From NCBI GenBank assembly GCA_903772945.1, contig CAICTM010000011.1, positions 1-64,000 of the forward strand: DNA of 64,000 nt, read 5' to 3'. The DNA comes from Seminavis robusta (taxonomy: Eukaryota > Bacillariophyta > Bacillariophyceae > Naviculales > Naviculaceae). The translations under genes were made by a program, and so were the position numbers. Of the stretch, positions 20,808 to 31,572 are shown piece after piece; the stretch's first letter is position 1, and every line of letters starts with the position of its first letter. Below the pieces are notes generated by a model that worked only from the letters and a program-made list of their open reading frames with translations, searched no databases and was not told the origin of the DNA.

Positions 20808-23279
20808 ATGATGATGGCTACGGCTGTCAATAACCACAACAACAAAGGGACGATGAACAATCCAACTCTGCGACGCTCCAGTAGTAGTAGCCATGCTGGC
20901 GGTGGTAGCAACCAAGACAAGGCGGCGTTGCGGAGTCTGGCGCTGTTGCTGGGTTTTGCCTTGCTGATTCTCATGACGCAACTGACGCAATTTGGATCGC
21001 TGCAGCAAGAATATCGTCGTCGCAACTATCAGCTACATCACAGAGCTGTTGTCAATGAGCATGGATCCCTCGTCGAGTCAGTCGTAGAATTTAGAGAAGA
21101 AGAAGAGCCTCGACAGCAACTCTCGCTGCTTCAAGCGTCCTTGGCGTCGTTACGAGGAGCCGAGAAACAAGGCAATGACGATGACAGTCCGAAAATGCAG
21201 CAGGCAAAATCCACAATCACAAAGACGAAAAAGACGCAGAAACTCCCTGACTGGCGTCTGGGCATGGATTGTTCGATTTGGGATTTTCACTGTGTCACCT
21301 TGAAGCAAAGCTCGGGCTTGTACCAAGAGTATCCCTTCCCCTACGGACGTTTCTACGATCATCAAGACGCCTTTGACTGGGAGTCCATGGATCACGTGCC
21401 ATTGGACTGGCAGCACGAATTGGCACAAGTCAACACCACACTGCTCTATCCCCCACCTCGACCTATCGAGTATCGATACAAGCCACGCTCCTCCCAATCG
21501 CAGTATCGTGCTTGTCTGCAATCGGCACACGAACGATCTTGGAAGGATCAATTAACAAATTTGATCCAATCCAAACAAATTGATGCGAGTCTTAATAATG
21601 ACCTCAATCTACTGGCCTTTACCATTTCCGACTACACGTATGCCAAGGACATGATGCACGAGGTTTTTGAAATGAACAATCATGTGGTCGGCTTTCCAGG
21701 GGCCTTTTTCATGGTGGCTCTGGACAACAAAACCTTGGAAATGGCATGTCACTACAACTACCCCGTCATTGCATGGGATACCGCAACACCCACCACCACA
21801 ACAACAACAACATCTCGTAGACAGCAGCAGATCGACGACAACGCAACAACCACAACCACAACGGAGGATCAGCTCCGAGCGTCGGTACAAAACACCAAAT
21901 TAGAAGTATCGCTGGCTCTGCTCGAAATGGAACAGTCCTTTTTCTTTTACGAAATGGATGTCTGGTTCCTTCAATCGCCCCTGCCCGTCATAAAGCTGTT
22001 TGAAGAGGACATGTTGTTTTCATCCCATCAAAATTGTCCCATTTGTGTCAATATCGGTGTTTACTTTGTCCGTGCCACTGCGGCTACCAAGGAATACTTT
22101 CAAATCGCCATTCAGTTGGCCAAAGACAGTCCCAATACACACGATCAATACATTATGGGACAAATCCTGCACATGCAACATTTGGGCGACAAGAGTAAGT
22201 GGGAGTACAATCCAGATCGATGGGATCCTCTGCCGGGGTATTTTCCTACATTCCATACGACCGTCAAGACGGGATTCTTTAGTCCTCATGAAATTGTGGC
22301 CAGTGAACGGCCCTATGCCTCCCAAATGGCCATTGCCATTCACCCGCTGCGAGAATCACCACTCAAAGATCCACATGGCAAGAAAATGCTCGCCAAGGAA
22401 ATGGGAGCTTGGTATGGATTCAATGGTGATGATGGACTAATAATAACAACAGAACAGGCTGCTGGTTATTATCATCGGGAAGGAGCGGCTCGTCGATACA
22501 TTTTGTTGGATGGACACATTTTGAATGGATATTCCACCGTTATGAATTGGGAATTTCAGGGGGATGAAGCCGGGCTCTATCACTGCATTGAAAACCTCCG
22601 ATGGACGGTAGCCGCATTGGTGGCACTGGCGCGACGCACCGGTCGGATTCTCATTTTGCCGCCGGTGGCCAAAGATCGGGGGGTCCACTTTTTATGGACG
22701 GCCTTGGATCTCCAATCGGTGGAAGAACTGGGGGTGGACTATCGAGAGACGACCTTTTTCAACAATCACAAGTCCTGGATTCATGACGACACACCCTTTG
22801 ACACGGTCGCTCGAACAGCCATGGGCGATTTCAAGAAAGATCAGACCATGTTTGCACAGTATTACGACGACAGCAATGCACAACAACACGGTAACGCTGA
22901 TGCTGATCCGCCAGTGACGATGACGACACGGGCTTGGAAGTTCAACAGCACCTTGATGGATCAGGTTGATGCCATTGATGCTTGGTGGGCTCTGCACACC
23001 ACCATTCCCGAGATTGATGCTGCAGAAGCGCTTCTGGTCAATACACACTTTTTGAATCAGCACTATCATCGACCATTAGGTGGGAGGCTACGAAAGGAAT
23101 TCCGCAAAATGAATCCTGATCCCAGGACGGGACGAGGTAGAGCCGAGTATGACATTGCAGGGACTTTTGCCAAGCTTCGGTGGTGTCCAGAGGGAAAGCA
23201 CTTTGGCGTGCAGGACGAAATTGCGGGTGTGTTCAAGAGTAACGACGATTGCTATGGGAAAGGAGAGCTGTACAAGTAG
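20808..23279 (+). CDS. Type II membrane nucleotide-diphospho-sugar transferase-like protein
   Basis: An 823-aa single-exon gene, if translation starts at the ATG at 20808 (MMMATAVNN); a longer in-frame start lies at 20661. A Ser-rich cytoplasmic tail is followed by one hydrophobic helix at about 42-62 (SLALLLGFALLILMTQLTQF), typical of a Golgi type II anchor, then an acidic, Gln-rich stem. The region around residues 280-480 resembles the nucleotide-diphospho-sugar transferase fold (Pfam Nucleotid_trans, GT77-like). It has SLALLEMEQSFFFYEMDVWF, where MDVWF occupies the place of the DxD metal site, followed by NIGVYFVRATAATKEYF and DQYIMGQIL. A Thr/Gln-rich low-complexity insert (about 325-355) precedes that motif. 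A C-terminal part of about 300 aa has no family I can name. Sugar specificity cannot be read from the sequence. Confidence 0.75.
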   Translation: MMMATAVNNHNNKGTMNNPTLRRSSSSSHAGGGSNQDKAALRSLALLLGFALLILMTQLTQFGSLQQEYRRRNYQLHHRAVVNEHGSLVESVVEFREEEEPRQQLSLLQASLASLRGAEKQGNDDDSPKMQQAKSTITKTKKTQKLPDWRLGMDCSIWDFHCVTLKQSSGLYQEYPFPYGRFYDHQDAFDWESMDHVPLDWQHELAQVNTTLLYPPPRPIEYRYKPRSSQSQYRACLQSAHERSWKDQLTNLIQSKQIDASLNNDLNLLAFTISDYTYAKDMMHEVFEMNNHVVGFPGAFFMVALDNKTLEMACHYNYPVIAWDTATPTTTTTTTSRRQQQIDDNATTTTTTEDQLRASVQNTKLEVSLALLEMEQSFFFYEMDVWFLQSPLPVIKLFEEDMLFSSHQNCPICVNIGVYFVRATAATKEYFQIAIQLAKDSPNTHDQYIMGQILHMQHLGDKSKWEYNPDRWDPLPGYFPTFHTTVKTGFFSPHEIVASERPYASQMAIAIHPLRESPLKDPHGKKMLAKEMGAWYGFNGDDGLIITTEQAAGYYHREGAARRYILLDGHILNGYSTVMNWEFQGDEAGLYHCIENLRWTVAALVALARRTGRILILPPVAKDRGVHFLWTALDLQSVEELGVDYRETTFFNNHKSWIHDDTPFDTVARTAMGDFKKDQTMFAQYYDDSNAQQHGNADADPPVTMTTRAWKFNSTLMDQVDAIDAWWALHTTIPEIDAAEALLVNTHFLNQHYHRPLGGRLRKEFRKMNPDPRTGRGRAEYDIAGTFAKLRWCPEGKHFGVQDEIAGVFKSNDDCYGKGELYK

Positions 23280-23599
23280 TGCAGCTAACTATAACTAAGC
23301 ATGGGCGAAACGAGTTTTTAAAATGCGGTAATGGTTGCTATAGTACGTTGTCATTCATGCGCTACCGTATCACACAAACTTTAGCAACACGCAGCTGTGA
23401 AACGGCTGCATCGTCAAAGCTCGGCTCAAGAAAGGATGTGTACGCATCGGATGACATGCAGTGTTGGCGTCCTTCGTCGTGTGAAATGCAACTCGGCCGT
23501 ACATTCCCCATGCAGTCAATGGCTATCAGATCACAGTGCCCATCGATCGGCTCGAGGGAGAGTGCAACCGAACGATTCGATTCAATCTACTGGTTTTCG
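23280..23599. other. 3' flank of the glycosyltransferase gene
   Basis: No gene is recognised. The stretch contains the putative 3' UTR and then grades into the dispersed repeat beginning around 23600. Confidence 0.35.
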
Positions 23600-25220
23600 C
23601 GTTTTCTGAATTTTCACGGCTCACCACCACGGAACGGAAGCACAAAAGCGTTGCAGAAAGATCCAATCTGTCGGCGCCGCAACGTAGCCGCATTAACGCC
23701 ATTGTCAGGAAATCGCCCATCAAATCAACTATAGGCGAATTCAATCCAAGCATTCAACAGCCCCGAACGGGGCTCCGATGTACCCGATATGCACACTCGG
23801 GATGCTCTCCGACGGACACACGAGAACCGCCATTGAGCCACGAAGAAGAGTAGGCGCCACGAGTATCTCCTATTGCGTGCCAACCCAAAGGTCCCCCCTG
23901 GATATGACCTGTTGTGTTTTTGTTTGACATTCTTCCAGTGGGCAAAAGGGTCCACAAGTATGATGCCAAGTACGATCATCGGTGCCCCCACTGTGGTGGC
24001 GACAATGAAACAGCAGCCCATCTCTACCTGTGCACTCATGAAGATCCAACACTGTGGAGGACAACCATGCAGCAGGCTGTCAGCAAACAACTGCGCAAAT
24101 GTGATACTGATCCATCCCTGTTAGCCATTGCTTTGCAAGGCTCGAGTGCTTCTTCGCAGGCAAGCATCTTTACCCATCTGAGTTCCCAGAAAGGTATGAT
24201 CAACTGGTCATCGACCAGAACCACATTGGGTGGAACAACTTCCTCAAGGGCCGACTCTCCAAATTGTGGACCAAGCACCAGGGAGACTATCTCCATCATG
24301 TTCAAAAGCATACATCCAAGAAAAACGGTACCAATATGGACTACCAACTTGGCTCATCTCTTACTCCAACAATGTTTCTACTGTGGGATGACCGCAATGC
24401 AGCCAGGCATGGACGTGATAAACAGCAGCAGTGGATCAAGAAGCAGCAACACTTCAACGGGAAGTAGAGCTTCTGTATGAGAGGCAGACCAGGTGCCACT
24501 GTCTCTTGTCACTCCATTTTCAAAAGGCACTAGAGACCAAATGGAAATGGCACCATCCGATATCAAAGCCTGGCTTTCAAATTGGATGCCAGTGGTGGAC
24601 AAAGCAAGTAGAGAGCAGCAACAACTGGCCGCAGCCTTCCATGAGGCAGCAGCAACTTTGGTTCAGGCTTTCGGGTCTGACCTTGATTTAGATGACAGCA
24701 GTGTTGACACTATCAGCAATAGTGCAGCTAGTAGCAGTGCTGATGACAGCAGCAGCACGGGCGGGTCCGGTTGGTGACCTTCCCCTTAATATCTTGCCTC
24801 GGTTGGGTTTTAAACTTTCCCGGCTGAGGGGGCCAACTCTCTCCGCCCCAATGTTTGTGGGGGTTATCGGTTTAGGGTAGCGGCACAGTGGATAGTCGTA
24901 CTCAGAGTAGCCTTAAAATAGAATTCTATTTGCATTTGTTGTGTACCTGCAGCATAAATATAAATATAGATAGCTTTTGAAAGGCGAAGATGGCAAATAG
25001 TCCACCGGGGGCTATGCACTAAGCATGCACGTGAAATCCGGGCCAACACGATCGACCTCTCCTTCCACCGCACCAAAACTCAATCCAGGCGATTCGAGCG
25101 AAGCAACCTGCCCCGCCACTGGATATATCAAACTCCTTGTCATGATCGAGCAAGTATGTATAGTTAATCCAACAGTGCATACCGGTACTCGCTTGCTGCC
25201 CCGGAGGGAACTTCACGTGG
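23600..25220. repeat. Dispersed non-coding repeat, copy 1, split by a LINE
   Basis: The left half (about 23600-23896) matches 30440-30690: AGATCCAATCT, TCGGCGCCGCAA, and TAGGCGCCACGAGTAT followed by CGTGCCAACCCAAAGGT. The right half (about 24945-25220) matches 30708-30930: GCAGCATAAATA, AAGATGGCAAATAGT and CTCAATCCAGGC. The two halves are contiguous in copy 2, so the intervening LINE (23918-24931) is an insertion. The repeat has no coding capacity. Confidence 0.75.
23918..24931 (+). mobile_element. Second, shorter copy of the RNase H/zinc-knuckle LINE
   Basis: It starts at TTTTGTTTGACATTC, equivalent to about 19246 in the first copy, and runs to the same 3' end (GAATTCTATTT). It again encodes CPHCGGDNETAAHLYLC. 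Numerous small indels separate the two copies, so they are independent insertions of one family. TGTTGTGT at 23910-23917 and 24937-24944 may be the target duplication, leaving a few untemplated bases at the 3' end. Confidence 0.85.
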
Positions 25221-25471
25221 TTTTATCATTGCACGAAGCACGAAGCAACTTTTGGTTCTTTGTTGCTGGTGAGCAGTCTTAGTCCAACTGTCATGCCATT
25301 CCTTGTATCACCAGCAAGAGTGGTTTGCTTGATTTACAGTAGACCTTTATCCACTATATAGCAAAATAATGAAATCAAGAGTTCTGGCAGATTGAGCAGT
25401 CACAGAGACTTTCGTTCCACTTTGGAAACTCTGCTATTCAGAAACAGCCTTCTCAGCCATCACATGATTAA
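25221..25471. other. 3' flank of FAAL-family gene A
   Basis: No gene is seen. It should contain the 3' UTR and polyadenylation region of gene A on the minus strand. No distinct signal could be identified. Confidence 0.3.
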
Positions 25472-28400
25472 CTATGCATCAAATTCATGAAGACTCTGCC
25501 TGGAAGAAGGATGTTTCCTGCTAGGAGCAACCTTCTCAGAAGTTGAGGGAAAGAATGATTTCCATGGGCCATTTTCCCTGCCTTCCACAACAGCTCCAGC
25601 TGCAATATAGCATCCAGGGTGCACAATCCCAGAAATATAGACATCATTTAGAGTGATTCCATTGATATCAAGATAGTGTCCACGGGGGAAGGCATTGTCC
25701 ACTATTGTGTTGTCCTGGAAGTGTAAGTTGCCAAACTCCTTGAGAGTGCAGTCAAAAAACCAGAGATCACCATTGACTTCAGCACCCATGAATTGAACAT
25801 AACGCTTGAAGAATAGGGTTCCCATTAGAAACACCTCGATGGGGTTGCCATCACGGAAGCTGTTCACATAAGAGGTATAGACACGGAAGAATCCTTTCTG
25901 AATGGAGAGAGACAACACATTGAGAAAGGCCCACTCAATAATCTTGGCAAGGAGGATCCAGACTAGGAACTGAAACACAGTAGCCCCCACAATTGCCAGA
26001 ACAAGCACACTTGGGGAAGAGTTACTTCCTGCAATTGCTGAAGCCAACTCATATGTAGGGACAATGCTCCAAAAGATGATGGCATTCAAAATCAGGAGGG
26101 CAACTTCAGGAAGAATCACTTCCAGGAGGATGAAGCTCCACGACACTGCTAATTGGGTGTTTGGAGGGTTCAAATCATATATTTTGTCACAGACTTGACT
26201 TCTGGATGGTAGGTTTGATCGGATGACCTTCGTGCCAGCATGAACAATGGCGTCTCTTCCAAGGGAGCTATGGGAAATCTTGATTTTCTCATTGGATGGA
26301 GTGTCCAATTCAATTTTAGTAAGAGCAAGAAAGGATTGGCGTATCTTCACAAAGTCAACGTTCGAAGGAGAAAAAAATGTAGAGGCAGTATGCAGAATTG
26401 ACACAGCATCAACATCAAGGCCATGGCACCATTGAACCAATGTATCAAATCTGGAAGCCCCCACAAACTTGCCAAGCATCCAAGCAGCAGTTCGAAAGTG
26501 GTAATCACAGGCCCAGTTGGTTGCTCTTCTCCACAATGTCCCTTCATACTCTTCTGATGGATCTCTCTTTCCAATCAATAGCCATTTCAAGAGGATGCTA
26601 GTGACCATAGCAAACAATGAAGCCAGAGGAAAGAGCAGAAACCAGTGTAGAACAACATGGTAGCGCCAGATTGGTAAGATGTGTTTGAGGATTGCATGGG
26701 CAAGGAAGTATAGAGCAGCGTAATGGTAGGCTTCTGAAAACATCCAGAGAACTTTGAAGGCACCAAGGAGGGACTCATCCCACAAGTTTGCCTCGGGACT
26801 GTAGCATGACCCAGCGTTGTGTGCTGGATTTCCTCTGGCAATGACACCATCTGGAACTTGAGCTCCTTCCTCCACCACAGTTAATTTCTCAACTATGCAC
26901 CCAGCTCCAATAGCAGCTCCAGGGCTTAGCATTCCAGACACGTTGCAGTTTGGCCCAACAATGATTGGACGGAATACCATCCTGGGACTGCCCTCAGTCC
27001 AGGGCCTGAATTTTCTGCACCGTATAGCATGGCCAACTGATGAATTGGCCCCAACACTGACAAGATCACACTCTCGAATGAATGCATCAATTTTTGTAGA
27101 CCATGCAAGGTCAGCACCAAGAAGCCAGTAGAAGAGCCAGGCAAACTTTGTTTCCAACAAGAATCTACCAACAAAAAGTTCCCAAACATGCAGCAATCGA
27201 TCAACAAACCACCACCTTAGGTAGTGCCAGGACATCAAATTGATTTCCTGGGGGCGGTACATACCAACAACAAGAATCTTGCAAAGAACCACCATGATGG
27301 AAAAAGAAAAGACATTTAGGGGGAACAGGAGTGGAAACCACAGGAAGCTGGTCGTCAAACACTGCTGCTCTTCAGAGATACTGCAGTTTCTTTGCAGTGT
27401 TGCTGCAAGAAGATAGCATGGGAAAATGGAAGTCAACAGCACCAGTATAATGGCTATGAAACCCAGAACTTGAACAAGACTCATCTCTAGTTTGCTGCAG
27501 TGTGACCTGGGACTGCTCCAGTGAAAGTCGAAATGGTCAGCAGCTGCTTTACATGGAAATTGTTGGCCTTCTGATGACACCAGAAACTCTTCAAGGTCTT
27601 TAGGAGTTGCATAAAGTTGTGCAAAGTGTGCTGGCAGGACCACATGGAAATCCTCTTCCACTCTGTTCCTCAGCTCAGCACTGTTGAGAGATGTGAGTCC
27701 ATTCTCAGCCCATGATTTTGATATGTCAACTTTGTAACCAAAGACTGATGTGATGGTGTTGGCATATCTGTTGGAGAAGTCATCTGGACCCACAGCTCCA
27801 GCAATTGCAGTATCGGGAACACTGCCAAGGCCAAGAGATCCAAATGGTACAGTCGTCGATCTTCCCCTGATTTCATGTTGAGTTTCTTCCGACAAATAGA
27901 ACTCACTGCTTGCAACCCCATTCATTGCAAAGCTATGCTCAAGGAAAGAGCCTTTCTCTACAGAGGCTCTGTTTGCCGAGATTATTGTCTGCCGTTGGAG
28001 TTTTAGGAGCACAGAGACTCCTTCCAATCACCCGAAATTGTTGTCTGGCGGATCTCACTCCTCTTCAGCTTGCCAGAGGTGGTCTTTGGTGTTACACCCA
28101 ACTCCAGGACAACAACATCAGAGACAAGAAGCCCGTGCACCTGAGACACATGGTTGGATATCTTTACGGCCAAATCTGCATTTGCCGATTTATCAAAGTC
28201 CTTGCGGCCTTCGACTGTAATACCGACACTGTCTTCTCCAAGCTGGAAGGCAGTGGTCCTCCCGGGACGGATAACATCCCCAAAGAGATCATCAATAGAG
28301 AGCTCCACATCAGTTGGATAGTAGTTCTTGCCATTGATGATGATGACATCCTTGGCTCTCCCGGTAACATAGAGCTGCCCATCAGCAATCTTGCCCAAAT

Positions 28401-29754
28401 CTCCAGTATCAAGCCAGCTTCCACCATAGCCTGGTAAGATATTGGCAAAGGTAGTGGTGGTTAGCTCAGACTGGCCATAGTAGCCAGCTGCTACTCTAGG
28501 TGACTGGGCCCAGATGCTTCCAACCTGTCCCTTCTCAACCTCTTTGCCATCCTGGACAATTCGGAGCTTGAGGGTTGGGGAATCAACTTCTCCACAGCAG
28601 ACAAGCCCCTCAGAGTCAGGGTATGCAGAGCCAGCAGTGAGGAACACCACAGACTCAGCAAGTCCGTAGATGTTGTATACATACTCAGGCTTGATGGAGA
28701 GGGTCTTTGCTGCGGCTTCCACAACATGGATCTGGGCTGGTTCACCCCCAAACATGGCACGCTTCACACAACTCCAGTCAGCTTTTCGGTTGGCCTGCTC
28801 TAAGCGTTTGAGGAGCAAAGCGTAGGCAAAGTTTGGGGCACAGGTAAGGTTTGCATGGTATTTCTCCACCATGTCTGTCAAAAGCAGTGGACTGGCCACA
28901 AAATCCAAAGGAGATGCCATGACAAGATGGATGCCTGTGTAGAGGGAAGACATAAAACCAGCAACAAGGCCCATGTCTGGATCAAGGGGATACTGTGAGA
29001 ATTGAACATATCATGATATGCCCCTTGTCTTTAGAACATACCGTGATATTGTGGAACCCATAGGGCTGCCACAGTAGAAGAATCCACATTGGACATACTG
29101 CCAACAGCCCTGCAGTTCTCAGCTAGGTTATTGTGGCTGATCATGTGCACGATAGGATCGAGTCGCGAATAAGGCTAAGAGCCGTGTATTGCACATGACT
29201 CCTTTAGGTCGACCAGTACTGCCAGAGGTGTATTGAATAAAACACACCTCCTCAGGCTCCCCATTGTAGGTCTCGTATCCTTTGGGCTTGTTGGGTTTCG
29301 GTTTCTTGATTGTTAGCTTGTCGGTCCCAATCCAAGTGACACCGGTCTTGTAGAGGACACCGGCTGCTGTCATTGCACCAGCAAACACGTTAGTCGTGAG
29401 AGCAAAATTGGCTCCAGCATCCTCAGCAAATCCACGGAACTTGGGCATTTCTGTCTTGAGCTGATTGGGGTTGGGGGGATAGATGGAGCAGGCGATGACT
29501 CCAACCTTCATGGCTCCAAACATGCCAGCCATGAACTCGAGGCCAAAGGGATAGGCAATCATGACTCGATCCCCTTTTTTGCAGCCAAGCTTGATGAGAC
29601 GAGCCGCTACAGCATTGGATTGATCCTGAAGCTGTTTGAATGTCAGCTTGTTCTCTTCCTTGCAATTGATATCCACCCATGTAAAGACAACCTTGTCGGG
29701 AGATTGCATAGAATGATGGGCCAAGGCCTCAAGGATAGTTGAGAAAAACTTCAT
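25472..29754 (-). pseudogene. FAAL-type ligase / carrier / Pls-like membrane protein, gene A (damaged)
   Basis: Exon 1 is 29754-29042 and exon 2 is 28976-25472, with one 65-bp GT-AG intron at the same place as in B, C and D (inside the QYHDMGL motif). Ligase motifs are YTSGSTGRPKGVM, YNIYGLAESVVFLTAGS, WLDTGDLG, GRAKDVIIINGKNYYPTDVE and TTSGKLKRSEIR. The carrier domain follows, with NGLTSLNSAEL. Then comes a membrane region of about 680 aa with several hydrophobic segments and hexapeptide stretches (GMLSPGAAIGAGCIVEKLTVVEEGAQVPDGVIARGNPA). It lacks the extra domain of C and D. Two lesions break the frame: a 52-bp insert at 29146-29197 straight after PKGVM, and a 1-bp loss near 28015-28022 (WKES...VSVLL) relative to B. 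The 851-codon remainder is open, so decay is recent or one lesion is an assembly error. It diverges head to head from B. Confidence 0.85.
29146..29197. repeat. 52-bp insertion with self-complementary ends inside gene A
   Basis: Relative to B, C and D this segment is extra. It lies between two CATG copies (29142-29145 and 29194-29197), and the interval CATGTGCA...TGCACATG has inverted ends. It is not a multiple of three and has no usable GT-AG pair that would restore the VMISHNNL motif, so it is not an intron. Confidence 0.75.
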
Positions 29755-29884
29755 TTTGGCTTAGTCTTGATAATATTTTTGTTTTGTTTCTTATTAGAAG
29801 AGATACTTTCGTTGCCTACCGGTATTATATATGCCTGGTTGCTTTGATAAGTTAACTTAAGTTAGTTGATGTCTTTGATTATGA

Positions 29885-30310
29885 AATGGGAAAGTTTGAT
29901 GCTGCTTCGAGAGCCATGCGAGACCTATAACCGTTGAACACGTAGAGAAGGCGAGACCTATATCTGGGATGAGCGAATGAACCAAACCCCCGTTATAAAT
30001 CAAGTCAAGAATGCGAGACCTATAACTGGGATGAACTATTGGATCACCTCACCGCCAGAGAGAAGCAAGCGTCTGCGCCCATGCAGCTTCATTTGAACCA
30101 CCGTTCCTGGACGGCAACTTTGGAGTTCAGGTAGATGAGGTCAAAACAATTTGTAGAAAACAATCATGGTACTAAGTAAGGATTAACGTTAACTCTAAAC
30201 ACGCCCCATCTACCCAGTCTTCTTGCATGTGTGTTTGATTAATCCTCAAGGCACAGGGGCAAGGCGACAACGGCAAAGCGACAGCGGCAAGGCGACAGCC
30301 GCAAGGCCAG
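29885..30310. repeat. Short tandem motifs upstream of gene A
   Basis: GCGAGACCTATAACTGGGAT-like units occur at about 29918, 29950 and 30012. At 30252-30306 there are about four units of GGCAAGGCGACAGC. No gene is visible, and the divergent promoters of A and B must lie somewhere between 29755 and 33064. Confidence 0.55.
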
Positions 30311-30439
30311 AGAACCATCCACCCGTTGAAAGCTCTTGGGCTCCAAACTGGCGCTTTTGATGGGACGATGCGTGGCTGTTTTGAAAGCCCACTAATACCG
30401 TAGCTAGAATCTATCGGTTTCCCGTTTCCGAAAGGTGCA

Positions 30440-30930
30440 TGGCTCACCATCGAGAGGTCGGGCGAAAACACCACGAAAGCCGAAAGATCCAATCTAGCGG
30501 TCGGCGCCGCAAAGTGGCCACATCATCAACCCATTGGCAGAAACTCACCCAACAAAACACCAGTTTCGAAAACAGAGAATAAGTGGCAGAACTCCGATGT
30601 GGGCAACCCCGAGTTCACCCTTGAGCCTTGAGCTACCAAAAGCGTAGGCGCCACGAGTATAGCTCCTATTCCGTGCCAACCCAAAGGTTCAGAATAGTTC
30701 AACTGGCAGCATAAATAGATCTTTTACATGAAAGCCAAGATGGCAAATAGTCGTCCACCGCAGCCAGTAGGTGAAGCACGAGACGGCTGCATCCATCTCG
30801 TGGATCTTACTCAAGCTCAATCCAGGCAATTCGGGCGAAGCAGCCTGCCCCGTTGGATATTCAAGCTCCGCGTCATGTAGTGAATCCACCGGTGCATACT
30901 CGTCGCGTTGGTCAATTTTCGCGTGGTATC
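30440..30930. repeat. Dispersed non-coding repeat, copy 2 (uninterrupted)
   Basis: This is the homologue of 23600-25220 without the LINE. The junction at about 30685-30712 (CCAACCCAAAGGTTCAG...GCAGCATAAATAG) represents the empty site. Confidence 0.7.
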
Positions 30931-31094
30931 ATCAGCCATTGCGAGTTGCCTGTGACCAACGATTCCAACGAGGTGCAAATGGAGTGCAACCAAGTGCCTG
31001 CTGTAGCAACAGCGTTTCCGTCCTTGTCATCGTCAAGAACCCATAATCGTGCCCATATTTGGCGGGCCCTCACAGGCTTCCGTATTAGATATAA

Positions 31095-31120
31095 TTTCCC
31101 TGCTCTAAACCCCCCTGTTT
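31095..31120 (+). mobile_element. LINE 3'-terminal motif
   Basis: TTTCCCTGCTCTAAACCCCCC matches the 3' end of the LINE at 7000-7885 (there on the minus strand). No LINE coding sequence could be recognised upstream, so this may be an extremely truncated insertion. Confidence 0.35.
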
Positions 31121-31507
31121 TCTCCTTTGTGCAGGGAAGACACTTCAAAGCAGAGAGAGTTAGGGTAAACCTTTGGATTCAAACCGTTTCTATCTACAGA
31201 ACTGCTACCGCATCTACCTCAATCGCTAAGCTTACCGAAACCGTTGTTGCAACAGCTGTTTCAACCGAACCAGACGACAGGAAGCATACAACGGGCTGCT
31301 CTTCGATACTTGGTGGACACACCTGGCCCAACGGTCAATCATGACCTTCCTCATAGCTATGGCCACCACTCCATCCGATGTGGCTTTGCTGCGATAGTTG
31401 CCAACAAGGGCAGGCCCTATAACGAGGTCTGCGGCCTGGCACTGATTCATAATGGAGCCTTACCGTTGAATGTTTGATCCAACATTTCCAGGTCTTACAT
31501 GTGTGAG

Positions 31508-31572
31508 GAGAAAATAAATACTAAATAGATACGTTAAGGAGCGAGGGGGGCGAGGCTAGGCAAAGCAGTGGT
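31508..31572 (-). mobile_element. LINE 3' UTR fragment
   Basis: About 60 bp are nearly identical to the 3' UTR of the LINE at 2932-3228 (AAATACTAAATAGATACGTT, then GGAGCGAGGGGGGCGAGGC). It has no long poly(A) run and no target duplication that I can identify. Confidence 0.75.

Noticed and set aside
25472-28027. A separate gene encoding a carrier-membrane protein
   Set aside because: The apparent start is a TTG created by the frame break. Comparison with B shows that it is the C-terminal part of one gene.
29146-29197. A 52-bp intron in gene A
   Set aside because: No GT-AG pair would remove it while keeping the conserved VMISHNNL frame, and the three sister genes have no intron there.
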